Below, one piece after another: positions 1-8,022 of a stretch of DNA of 64,000 bases. The notes beneath the pieces are model-generated. The model ran no database searches and was not told where the DNA came from. It was given only the letters and a program-made list of their open reading frames with translations. Positions within the stretch are counted from its first letter, which is position 1; each line of letters opens with the position of its first letter. Where the stretch lies: the NCBI RefSeq assembly GCF_004348735.1, contig NZ_SMKT01000022.1, forward strand, positions 1 to 64,000. The letters run 5' to 3'. The position numbers and the translations under genes were made by a program. This DNA is from Actinomadura sp. KC06. Lineage in GTDB: Bacteria > Actinomycetota > Actinomycetes > Streptosporangiales > Streptosporangiaceae.

Positions 1-162
1 CAGCAGGTGGCGTGGACGGATCTCGGGATCGGGCGGCCGGTGCTGCACACCACGGGAGTGGTGGGGGAGAAGATCGTGGTGGTGCTGACGCTGCATCCGG
101 CGGGGACGTCGTTCCGGACGGCGGCGGCGCGGGTCACGGAGCTCACGGCGCAACTGGTGTGA
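1..162 (+). CDS. C-terminal fragment of an unidentified protein
   Basis: An open frame enters from the left edge and stops with TGA at 160-162, giving the last 53 residues of a protein. The tail ends ELTAQLV and contains a hydrophobic stretch, GEKIVVVLTLHP, followed by a short amphipathic helix. Codon use matches the neighbouring genes, so it is very likely coding. No family can be named from this piece. The next gene starts about 180 bases downstream on the same strand. Confidence 0.6.
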   Translation, partial: QQVAWTDLGIGRPVLHTTGVVGEKIVVVLTLHPAGTSFRTAAARVTELTAQLV

Positions 163-343
163 CCTGAGTCACAGGGCGGGGAACAGTTGTCTCCGGGGAC
201 GGTCACCGGTACCGGTCAAGTTCGGGCGTGAAGGGAAAAGTCGGGCAAAGAACTGGGCGGTTTGTGCTGTTCTGAGCGGATTGTTCGTCACTGACGTATG
301 TAGCTTTTTTCTCCCAGGCACCAGCGCCGAACGGGGGACAGGG

Positions 344-2242
344 TTGGCGGATGCGGAGGGCACCTGGGCGCAGCCCGGGGTGCACGTTGCGGATCTTGAC
401 GACCTGCGGGACGCCGCGCACGACCGGGCGGTGCTGTCCGAGGCGCGGGTCGTGCTGGCCCGGCGGCTCGGGGTGCCGCCGGGCGAGGCTCTGCAGCATC
501 TGATCTGGCTCGCGCGCGATCTGGACATGGAGCTCAGCGAGGCCGCTTCGCTGCTGGTCAAGGACGGCGGCGCCGGGCCGGTCGGGGCGGTGGCGGCGGG
601 ACGGCAGGCGCCCCGCACCGAGGGCGGCGCGGTGGAGCGTCAGGCCGTGCTGTCAGAGGCCGAGGACGTCCTGCGCCGGGTGACGGCCGAGGACACCGCG
701 GGGGACGCGGAGATCCTGGCCCGGGTGCCGGACGACCCCGCGGCGAGGGCCGTGCTCGACGGGGCGCTCGACTCGTCCGCCCATATGGTGCCGGTCCGGG
801 GGCCCGATGGGAGCGTGGCCGACTTCCTGTTCGTGGATCTCAACGGTGTCTCACGCGACATGTTCGGGCGGGGACGGGAGGAGCTCGCCGGGCGCCGGCT
901 GCTGCAGACCGACCCCGGCGCGGTGCTGAGCGGGCTCTTCGACCAGTACGTGGAGGTGCTGGAGAGCGGGACGCCTTTGGAACGTTCCCTGAACCAGTAC
1001 ACGACCGCGCAGCGCGGGCTGTCCCGGACGTCCCGGATGAGCGTGCGGTGCGTCGCGGTGCCGACCGGCGTGTGCGTGACCTGGCGTTACCACGACCGCG
1101 AGGACCGGGTCGCGCGGCGGCTGGAGCGGGTCGAGCGGCTGGCCCTGATCGGGTTCGGCGAGTGGGACCTCGCCACCGGCGAGGCGGCCTGGACGCCGCA
1201 GATGCTGGCCAACTACGGGCTCTCCCCGGACGAGGTGCCGCCGATGCCGCACGACCTGCCGAAGGTGGTGGCGGACGACGACCTCCCGCTGGTCGAGGAG
1301 GCGGTGCAGACGATGTTCTCCCGCCGGGAGCCGGTGGAGGCGGAGCACCGCGTCATCGGCCAGGACGGGGCGCCGCGGCACCTGTGGGTGTTCGCCGAGC
1401 CGGTGCTGGCCGAGTCCGGGCTGCCGGTGTCGATCAACATCGTCTCGCAGGACATCACGCGGCGGCGCGGCGTGGAGCGGGCGCTGGCGGAGACCCGGCG
1501 GCAGATGCTGAAGCAGCAGGAGCGGATGGCGCAGGAGCGGCGGGTGGCGGTGACGCTGCGCCGCGCGATCCTGCCGGACGAGGACGAGGTGGAGCAGCTG
1601 CCGGGCCTGCGCACCGCGATCCGCGCGCTGGCGGCGGAGAGCACCGCCCGCATCGGCGGCGACTGGTTCGCCACCCGGTCGCTGCCTGACGGCCGGTCGA
1701 TGTTCGCGATCGGCGACGCGGCCGGGCACGGCCTGCCCGCGGCGGCGGCGATGGCGCGCACCCGCAACGGGCTGCTGGGCCTGACCTGCACGAGGGAGCC
1801 GGCCGGACGGCTGGTGGGCTGGCTGAACGAGCTGGTGAGCAGCATGGACCCGCCGGCGACGGGCACCGCCGTCGTGGCCCAGTTCGACGCGCGCGGGCGC
1901 GTCCTGGAGTGGACGTGCGCGGGGCATCCGCCGCCGATCCTGATCCGGGACGGGCGGGCGGTGCCGATGGAGGTCGTCCGCGACCCGATGCTCGGCGCGA
2001 TGCCCGACTGGGAGTACATGACGATCACGACCCGGCTCAGCCCAGGCGACATGCTGTTCCTCTACACCGACGGCCTCGTGGAGCGTCGGGACGCGGACCT
2101 GGACGAGCGGATCGCCCGCCTCACCGGCATCCTGCGGGACTGCGCCACGCAGCCCGAGCTGATGCTGGACGACGTGCTCGCGCGGATGGAGCACGACCGG
2201 GCGGCGGACGACACCACGCTCTTCGCCGTGCACGTGGAGTGA
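344..2242 (+). CDS. ANTAR-PAS-PAS-SpoIIE/PP2C phosphatase
   Basis: Predicted cytoplasmic serine phosphatase of the SpoIIE/RsbU type, which usually dephosphorylates an anti-anti-sigma factor. From the chosen start, residues about 20-75 form an ANTAR-like helical module (DRAVLSEARVVLARR...). Two PAS-like segments follow, the second ending in a PAC-like HLWVFAEPV...DITRRRG motif. A short coiled coil then leads into the phosphatase domain. The metal-binding motifs are intact: IGGDW, IGDAAGHG, LYTDGLVE and DDTTLF. The TTG at 344 is preferred because GGGGGAC lies just upstream. An earlier in-frame TTG at 281 lacks a ribosome site. ANTAR domains normally bind RNA hairpins and are usually C-terminal, so this N-terminal position is notable. 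No transmembrane segment is visible. The target is unknown. Confidence 0.85.
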   Translation: MADAEGTWAQPGVHVADLDDLRDAAHDRAVLSEARVVLARRLGVPPGEALQHLIWLARDLDMELSEAASLLVKDGGAGPVGAVAAGRQAPRTEGGAVERQAVLSEAEDVLRRVTAEDTAGDAEILARVPDDPAARAVLDGALDSSAHMVPVRGPDGSVADFLFVDLNGVSRDMFGRGREELAGRRLLQTDPGAVLSGLFDQYVEVLESGTPLERSLNQYTTAQRGLSRTSRMSVRCVAVPTGVCVTWRYHDREDRVARRLERVERLALIGFGEWDLATGEAAWTPQMLANYGLSPDEVPPMPHDLPKVVADDDLPLVEEAVQTMFSRREPVEAEHRVIGQDGAPRHLWVFAEPVLAESGLPVSINIVSQDITRRRGVERALAETRRQMLKQQERMAQERRVAVTLRRAILPDEDEVEQLPGLRTAIRALAAESTARIGGDWFATRSLPDGRSMFAIGDAAGHGLPAAAAMARTRNGLLGLTCTREPAGRLVGWLNELVSSMDPPATGTAVVAQFDARGRVLEWTCAGHPPPILIRDGRAVPMEVVRDPMLGAMPDWEYMTITTRLSPGDMLFLYTDGLVERRDADLDERIARLTGILRDCATQPELMLDDVLARMEHDRAADDTTLFAVHVE

Positions 2243-2676
2243 CCGGAACCACCTCTGAGCTGCGATCATCGCCCACTGTGATGTGCGCCTCACCTGGACG
2301 GGCCCGGACGGTCCGCACGGGGCCGGATTGGCGGGCGCCGGGCGGCCTGGAGCAGCCGTTCTTTACCATTTGCGAGGTGGCGGGTAAGTCCGGCGGGCAA
2401 AGGGCTGAGGGGCAGTTCTCGAAAGATCGGGAACAGCCCGCGACCTGACGGTGTTGGTTCTTCCTTGAGAGGGCTTTGAGCAGGCAAGACCGAGTTTTGT
2501 GCCTGATTTGCTTTCTTTGAGAAGGTTGGTACCTTCTTACCGAATCACGCAACGCGTCCCATGCGTTGCTCCGGCCGTGCCAAGCGCGGCCGAGGATCGC
2601 GGAGCGGATACCGCCCGCGATGCGCGCCCACCGAGGCGCGCGGTCAGATCAAGATCAGTCACTGAGATCAATCCGT
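2243..2676. other. Intergenic region upstream of the riboswitch
   Basis: No credible gene is seen. The region has two clear inverted repeats: GAAGGT/ACCTTC within 2521-2536, and GCAACGC at 2549-2555 pairing with GCGTTGC at 2563-2569. These probably belong to the transcribed leader or promoter region of the riboswitch-controlled gene downstream. No confident -35/-10 pair could be assigned. Confidence 0.5.
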
Positions 2677-2840
2677 ATGCGCCGCGCAGGCGGTGCGAGG
2701 CCGAGTCCGTCCCGGTCAAGCCGACCGGAACGGAGCCGGGGACCCAGGTTCCAGGGGTGAATCGGCGCGTCCTAGAGCCGCGCCGTAGGGCTGCTTCCAT
2801 GCCCGAATCCGTCAGCTAACCCGGTAGGCGTCATGGGAGA
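2677..2840 (+). promoter_or_regulatory. ydaO/yuaA-type c-di-AMP riboswitch
   Basis: The conserved core of the ydaO family can be read directly: GCCGGGGACCCAGGTTCC at about 2735-2752, GGGGTGAATCGGC at about 2754-2766, and near the 3' end GAATCCGTCAGCTAACCC then GGTAGGCGTCATGGGAGA. A closing P1 helix can be drawn between ATGCGCC at 2677-2683 and GGCGTCAT at 2827-2834 with one bulged T. In actinobacteria this riboswitch is known upstream of wall-hydrolase and resuscitation-factor genes and turns expression off when c-di-AMP is high. Here it sits about 15 bases before a CHAP hydrolase gene. The exact 5' boundary is inferred. Confidence 0.93.
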
Positions 2841-2855
2841 TAGGAGATTCCCCGC

Positions 2856-3611
2856 ATGACCGGTCGTTTCGATCGACTTTCCCTGAACACCCTCACGCCC
2901 GAGGACAAGGCCGTCGGCGTCGCCCTGGGCGCCGTGCTCGCGGGAGCCGTCGGGCTCGCGATCTTCAACCCGCTCACCGACGACCGCGCCGTGGCCCAGA
3001 CCTCGGCCCAGGCGGCGGCGGTCGCCGAGAAGGGCGGCGTGTCCGCCAAGTCGGACAAGGCCGGGACCCTCTCGGCCGCCGACGCCCGCGCCCAGGGCTT
3101 CAAGGTCCCGCCGCGCGCGGTCAAGCCCGACGAGGTGATCAAGCTCGCGGAGAAGCAGGTCGGCATCTCCGAGGGCAAGGGCGGCATGACCAAGTTCCAC
3201 AAGTGGTACGTGTCGACCCCGCACGCCGCCGCGACCGCTGAGCGGGACGGAGGCTTCTCCGTCAACGACTACAAGGGCGCCCAGTGGTGCAACATGTTCG
3301 TCTCGTGGCTCGGCGCCCAGACCGGCGTGCAGAACATGGGCTGGGACGCCTACACCGTCCAGCACGCCAAGTGGTTCAAGAAGACCGACCGCTGGGGCAA
3401 GACCGCCAAGCCCGGCGCGGTCGTGTTCTTCGACTGGGACAAGGGCTCGCGCGGTGACATCGGCGACATCGACCACGTCGGCCTCGTCGTCAAGGACAAC
3501 GGGAACGGCACCGTGAAAACGATCGAGGGCAACACGGAGAACGCGGTGAACAAGAAGACCCGCGACAAGTCCGAGATCGTCGGTTACGGGTATCCCGACT
3601 ACGCGTCCTGA
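2856..3611 (+). CDS. Membrane-anchored or secreted CHAP-domain peptidoglycan hydrolase
   Basis: A 251-residue protein with a cytoplasmic N-terminus, one hydrophobic helix (about residues 20-38) serving as signal or anchor, an alanine/lysine-rich linker, and a C-terminal CHAP amidase/endopeptidase domain. The likely nucleophile is the cysteine in QWCNMFVSW and the likely histidine is in DHVGLVV. The predicted activity is cleavage of peptidoglycan stem peptides or cross-bridges outside the membrane. The start is supported by TAGGAGA eight bases before the ATG. A c-di-AMP riboswitch ends a few bases upstream, tying this enzyme to turgor and wall-growth signalling. A hairpin terminator follows. 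No resuscitation-factor or LysM domain is visible. Confidence 0.88.
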   Translation: MTGRFDRLSLNTLTPEDKAVGVALGAVLAGAVGLAIFNPLTDDRAVAQTSAQAAAVAEKGGVSAKSDKAGTLSAADARAQGFKVPPRAVKPDEVIKLAEKQVGISEGKGGMTKFHKWYVSTPHAAATAERDGGFSVNDYKGAQWCNMFVSWLGAQTGVQNMGWDAYTVQHAKWFKKTDRWGKTAKPGAVVFFDWDKGSRGDIGDIDHVGLVVKDNGNGTVKTIEGNTENAVNKKTRDKSEIVGYGYPDYAS

Positions 3612-3650
3612 CCCGATCCGCGCGGACCGCGTGATCAGAATGGCGTCATC

Positions 3651-3682
3651 CGAAGGCGTCCGGTTCCGGCCGGGCGCCTTCG
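3651..3682 (+). terminator. Hairpin terminator after the CHAP gene
   Basis: CGAAGGCG-T-CCGG pairs with CCGG-G-CGCCTTCG around a six-base loop, giving a 13-pair stem with one G-T wobble, 40 bases past the CHAP stop codon. There is no T tract, which is usual for actinobacterial terminators. Confidence 0.6.
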
Positions 3683-3836
3683 GGCGTTGCAGGGGGATGT
3701 CGCCCATGTCGCCGCTGAAGGCGGGTAATGCCAAGCATTGACAGCCTTTGACTGCTCTTGGACCTCATCACGGCGTTCCGGGAAAGGAATCCGTGCGCGC
3801 GTCCGATCGGAGCCGGGTCGCGCGGGGAGGGGGCCC

Positions 3837-6770
3837 ATGCGGGTGCGCCCGGACGTCAGCGTCGTCGTGATCGCCTACAACGACGCGTGGCGGCTGCCGC
3901 GGGCGGTCGCCTCCACGCTGGAGCAGTCGCTGGGCGGCGTCGAGACGGTGATCGTCGACGACGGGAGCACCGACGGGACGGGCGAGGCCGCCGACCGGCT
4001 GGCCGCCGCGCATGCCGGACGGGTCAGGGCCGTCCACCTGGCGTCGAACTCCGGCGGCTGCGGGCGGCCCCGCAACACCGGGATCGAGGCGTCCGCCGGC
4101 CGGTACGTGATGTTCCTCGACAGCGACGACCTGCTGGACCGGCACGCCTGCCTCAACCTGTTCGCCGCGGCGGAGGACGCCGGCGCGGACCTGGCCTCCG
4201 GGCTGTGCGACCGGATCTTCCTGGACGTGCCCGCGGGCGCGGAGGGACGCGTCCGCCCCTGGTATCCGTGGCTCTACCGGCGCAGGGCCGTGTACGGGCC
4301 GCTGAAGGACCATCCCGATCTGCTCTACGACACGCTGTCGACCAACAAGGCCTACCGGCGCGATTTCCTGGACGAGCACGGCCTCCGGTTCGTTGAGCGG
4401 CTCCACTACGAGGATCTGCTGTTCACCGCGGAGGCGTACCTGGCGGCCGGGCGGACGGCGCTGATCCCGCACCGCGTCTACAACTGGCTGGTACGGGAGC
4501 GGACGCCGGCGCCGTCCATCTCCAACCGGCGCGCCGACCTGGCCAACTTCGCCGACCGGCTGGAGATCCACCGCCGCATCGACATGCTCTTCGCGCTGCG
4601 CGGCGCCCACGATCTGCGCCGGGCCAAGGACGTCAAGTTCGTCAACCACGATCTCGTCCTTTACCTGCGGGAACTGCGCGACCGGGACCCGGATCACCGG
4701 TCGCGCTTCCTCGACCTGGCGGCGGGCTACCTGGCCGAGCTCGATCCCCGGGTGTTCGAGGAGGCGCACCCGCTGCCCGCGATCGCCGCGTACCTGATCC
4801 GCGAGGGCGACCACGCGGCCGCGCTCGCCGCCGCCGAGCACGGCGGCGCCGTCCAGCGGCCCGAGCTCCGCGCGCAGCTCGTGGAGCGGGACGGGCGGGT
4901 GTTCTGGGGCACGGCCCGTCCGCGCGGGACGCTCGGCCGCCGCATCCTGGACGTCACCGACTTCGGCTTCCATCTGCGGCCGCTGAAGGAGCTGCGTCCG
5001 GCCAACACGGTGACGCTGCTGGAGGCGCGGGGCGGGCGCGTCCGGATGGCGGGGCACGTGCTGAACCCGCTGGGCCGGATCCGTCCGGACGCGCGGCTGT
5101 CGGCCGTTCTGGAGTTCGGCGACCGGCGGCGCCGCGCCCGGAAGGGGCGGGTCCGGGCGGCCGTGCGGCATGAGGGCGACCGGCTCGCCTGGCGGGCCGA
5201 GTTCGACCCGAGGAAGCGCATCAGGCCGGTCGGGTTCGTCGACCCGGTCTGGGACGTGCGCCTCCGCGTCCGGGTGGACGGCGAGGACGTGGTCACCCGG
5301 CTCGGAGAAGGCCGTGGATCACCCCCTCTGGGCGGGGTGGAACTGCCCGTCCGGCCCCGGCTGACGAGGCTCGCCGCCGACCGGCTCCGCTCGTACGTCA
5401 CCGCCGGCGGTCATCTGGCGTTCGTCCTGGAGGCGGGCTCCCCGTGGGCGCGGCTCACGGCGGCCGCGGCGCGCCGGGCCGTCACGTCCCCGGTGGGACG
5501 GCTCGCGTGGGGCCTGATCGGACGGCGGGCGCGGCGGACGGAGAAGGCGGTCCGCCGGACGCTGACGTCCCGCAAGACCAAGATCGCCGTGTTCAACCGG
5601 GTGCTCAGCCGGCTGCCCGTCCGGCAGGGCCTGGTGGTCTTCGAGAGCCACATGGGCAGGCAGTACTCGGACAACCCGAAGTACATCTACCGGGAGCTGC
5701 GCAGGTCGGGGAGGCCCGTGGAGGCCGTGTGGTCGTACGCGTCGTCACCGAAGGGCTTCCCGCGAGACGCGAAGCTGGTGCGGCGCGGATCGTGGGCCTA
5801 CTTCCTGGCGCTCGCGCGGGCCCGGTACTGGGTCGACAACCAGGGCTTTCCGGACGGTCTTCGCAAGCGCCCCGAGACCACCTACATCCAGACCTGGCAC
5901 GGGTCGGCGTTCAAGCTGATGGGCCAGGACCGGCCGCGGGTCAAGCGCGGCCCCGCCGCCGAACGGGCCCGGCTGCGGCGGATGGCGGAGCGGTTCGACT
6001 GCTTCCTCGTCCGGTCGGGGCACGACGTGGAGACGCTGTGCGCCGGGCTCGGCGTCCGGTCGGAGCTGCTCGCGGCCGGGTATCCGCGCAACGATCCGCT
6101 GGTCAACGGCGTGGACGGCGATCCGGAGCTGGCCGCCGAGGTCGACGGGCTCCGCCGCTCGCTCGGCCTGGACGCGGACGGCGGGCGCCGGGCCGTCCTG
6201 TACGCGCCGACGTTCGCCACCGGGCCGCGGGGCCGCCCGGTCCGGCTGCTGGAGCCGCCCATCGCCCCCGGCGTGTTCGCGCGGGAGCTGGGGGAGGAGT
6301 TCGTGCTGCTCGTCCGGCCCCACTACCTGTGCCGCGCCAACCTCCCGCCGGGCGCCGGCGCGGTGATGCGGGACGTCGGCGACGTGCCCGACGTGACCCC
6401 GCTGCTGCTCCTCGCGGACGCCCTGGTCACCGACCACTCCTCGATCATGTTCGACTTCGCGCTGCTCGACCGGCCGATCGTCCTGCACCTCCCGGACGGC
6501 CGGGACCGCGCCGCCGGCTACTTCGACCTCGAACGGCACGCCCCGGGCCCGATCACCCGCACCGAGGACGAGCTCGTCGCCGCCCTCGCCGGGCTCGACG
6601 GCGCGGACGCCGTCCACGCCCCCCGCCGCCGCGCGTTCGCCGAGCGGTTCGGCGAGCACGACCGCGGCGCCGCCGCCCGCACGGTGGCGGACCGCTATTT
6701 CCCGGCCGCCCGGCCGCGCCGCAGGGCAGAACGCCGCCATAAGGGGGGACGCGATGGCAGCACCGCGTGA
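3837..6770 (+). CDS. Bifunctional GT2 glycosyltransferase / CDP-glycerol glycerophosphotransferase
   Basis: A 977-residue protein with two enzyme domains. Residues about 7-230 are a GT-A family 2 glycosyltransferase (VSVVVIAYND, VDDGSTDGT, and the DxD-type MFLDSDD). Residues about 590-960 match the TagF/TagB CDP-glycerol:poly(glycerophosphate) family (TWHGSAFK near 683 and TDHSSIMFDFALLDRP near 865). Such enzymes build teichoic-acid-like wall polymers at the inner membrane face. The ATG at 3837 is preferred over one 99 bases upstream because GGGGAGGGGG precedes it and it begins directly at the GT2 fold. The following glycosyltransferase gene overlaps by 17 bases, so the two are cotranscribed. 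The sugar and polymer are unknown. Confidence 0.88.
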   Translation: MRVRPDVSVVVIAYNDAWRLPRAVASTLEQSLGGVETVIVDDGSTDGTGEAADRLAAAHAGRVRAVHLASNSGGCGRPRNTGIEASAGRYVMFLDSDDLLDRHACLNLFAAAEDAGADLASGLCDRIFLDVPAGAEGRVRPWYPWLYRRRAVYGPLKDHPDLLYDTLSTNKAYRRDFLDEHGLRFVERLHYEDLLFTAEAYLAAGRTALIPHRVYNWLVRERTPAPSISNRRADLANFADRLEIHRRIDMLFALRGAHDLRRAKDVKFVNHDLVLYLRELRDRDPDHRSRFLDLAAGYLAELDPRVFEEAHPLPAIAAYLIREGDHAAALAAAEHGGAVQRPELRAQLVERDGRVFWGTARPRGTLGRRILDVTDFGFHLRPLKELRPANTVTLLEARGGRVRMAGHVLNPLGRIRPDARLSAVLEFGDRRRRARKGRVRAAVRHEGDRLAWRAEFDPRKRIRPVGFVDPVWDVRLRVRVDGEDVVTRLGEGRGSPPLGGVELPVRPRLTRLAADRLRSYVTAGGHLAFVLEAGSPWARLTAAAARRAVTSPVGRLAWGLIGRRARRTEKAVRRTLTSRKTKIAVFNRVLSRLPVRQGLVVFESHMGRQYSDNPKYIYRELRRSGRPVEAVWSYASSPKGFPRDAKLVRRGSWAYFLALARARYWVDNQGFPDGLRKRPETTYIQTWHGSAFKLMGQDRPRVKRGPAAERARLRRMAERFDCFLVRSGHDVETLCAGLGVRSELLAAGYPRNDPLVNGVDGDPELAAEVDGLRRSLGLDADGGRRAVLYAPTFATGPRGRPVRLLEPPIAPGVFARELGEEFVLLVRPHYLCRANLPPGAGAVMRDVGDVPDVTPLLLLADALVTDHSSIMFDFALLDRPIVLHLPDGRDRAAGYFDLERHAPGPITRTEDELVAALAGLDGADAVHAPRRRAFAERFGEHDRGAAARTVADRYFPAARPRRRAERRHKGGRDGSTA

Positions 6771-7998
6771 CGTCTTCATCGTGTGCAACAACGCCGACGA
6801 CATGGGCGGGCTGCAGCGCTGGGCGCATCACATGGCGCGGCTGCTCGCCGGGCGCGGCGACCGCGTCACCCTCGTCGGGATCACCCGCGGGACGCGGCCG
6901 TACCACCACGGCCGGGACGGCTCCTACGCCGTCGAGGTGCTGCACGGGGAGTGGCGTCCGCCCGCGATGGCCTGGCGCCCGGCGACGCTCCGGCAGCGCC
7001 TGGACGCGGCGTCCCGCGCACGCGACCTGTGGCGGAGGGCGGCCCAGCGGCGCGGCGCCGCCCGCCTGACGGAGCTGTTCGCCGCCGCCCGGCCGGGCGC
7101 GGTCGTGATCGCGGCGCAGGTGTGGGCGATGGAATGGGTCCGGCTGGCCGACACGGCCGGGCTGCGGGTCGTGGGCATGAGCCACGAGTCGTACGCGGCC
7201 ACCCGCGCATCGTCGCGGTACCGCCGGGTCAGGGAGAACTACGCGGACGTCGACCGGATGCTCGTCCTCACCGCCGAGGACGCCGACGCCTGGGCGCGGA
7301 ACGGCATGACCAACGTCGACTACATCCCCAACGCGCTGCACGTCACGCCGGACGTCCATCCCACGCTCGACCTCCCCGTCGTGGCGTGCGTCGGCCGCCT
7401 CTCCTACGAGAAGGGCGTGGACCTCATGCTGGAGGCGTGGGAGCGGGTCTCCGCGCGCCATCCGGGCTGGCGGCTGCACGTCTACGGCAGCGGGCCGGAC
7501 GGCGAGCGGCTGCGGGCGCAGGCGGACGCGGCCGGGCTGTCCGGCTCGGTGGAGTTCAGGGGCGTCGTCGCGGACGTGGAGGAGGCGCTCGTCGAGGCGT
7601 CGATCTTCGCGCTCCCGTCGCGGGCCGAGGGCTTCCCGATGTCGGTGCTGGAGGCGATGGCGTACGGGCTCCCGACGGTCGCGTTCGACTGCGCGCCCGG
7701 CGTCCGGGCCCTCCTCACCGCCGAGCACGGCGGCGGCGTGCTGGTCGAGCCGGGCGACACCACGGCGTTCGCCCGGGAACTGGCCCGCCTCATCGAGGAC
7801 CCGGACCTGCGCCGGACCCTCGGAGCCGAGGCCCGGACCTCGGTGCTGAGATTCCACCCGGACACGGTGCTGGACCGCTGGGACCGCCTGTTCGACCTGC
7901 TCCACCGCGATCTCCCGTCCGGCCTGGCGTCCGGCGACGTGGTGGAAGAGCCCGTGGAGGGCGAGAAGGAGCCCGCCATGGAGGGTGATTCTTTCTAA
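6754..7998 (+). CDS. Glycosyltransferase family 4
   Basis: A 414-residue retaining GT-B glycosyltransferase. The N-terminal domain begins DVFIVCNNADDMGGLQRW, the usual GG-containing acceptor loop. The C-terminal donor domain has VGRLSYEKGVDLMLEAW and the nucleotide-sugar motif SRAEGFPMSVLEAMAYGLPTVAFD. No signal peptide or membrane helix is seen. It overlaps the preceding bifunctional transferase, which points to a shared wall-polymer or glycan pathway. The ribosome site is GGGGGG within the upstream gene. Its TAA stop lies inside the KstR2-like operator of the next operon. Sugar specificity cannot be read. Confidence 0.88.
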   Translation: MAAPRDVFIVCNNADDMGGLQRWAHHMARLLAGRGDRVTLVGITRGTRPYHHGRDGSYAVEVLHGEWRPPAMAWRPATLRQRLDAASRARDLWRRAAQRRGAARLTELFAAARPGAVVIAAQVWAMEWVRLADTAGLRVVGMSHESYAATRASSRYRRVRENYADVDRMLVLTAEDADAWARNGMTNVDYIPNALHVTPDVHPTLDLPVVACVGRLSYEKGVDLMLEAWERVSARHPGWRLHVYGSGPDGERLRAQADAAGLSGSVEFRGVVADVEEALVEASIFALPSRAEGFPMSVLEAMAYGLPTVAFDCAPGVRALLTAEHGGGVLVEPGDTTAFARELARLIEDPDLRRTLGAEARTSVLRFHPDTVLDRWDRLFDLLHRDLPSGLASGDVVEEPVEGEKEPAMEGDSF

Positions 7999-8015
7999 CA
8001 AGTGTTTGGTAGAGT
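7995..8015 (+). promoter_or_regulatory. KstR2 operator overlapping the fadE30 promoter
   Basis: CTAACAAGTGTTTGGTAG at 7995-8012 contains AACAAGTGTTTGGT, which fits the published KstR2 motif AnCAAGnnCTTGnT with one mismatch. A TANNNT-type -10 (TAGAGT, 8010-8015) overlaps its right edge. Seven bases separate it from the GTG at 8023, so the transcript is probably leaderless. Repressor binding would block the -10. A second copy lies in front of the other block of the regulon. Confidence 0.75.
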
Positions 8016-8022
8016 TCGCGGC

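Noticed and set aside
2856-3611. Resuscitation-promoting factor
   Set aside because: The riboswitch suggests rpfA, but the protein has a CHAP domain with Cys and His motifs and no Rpf or LysM domain.
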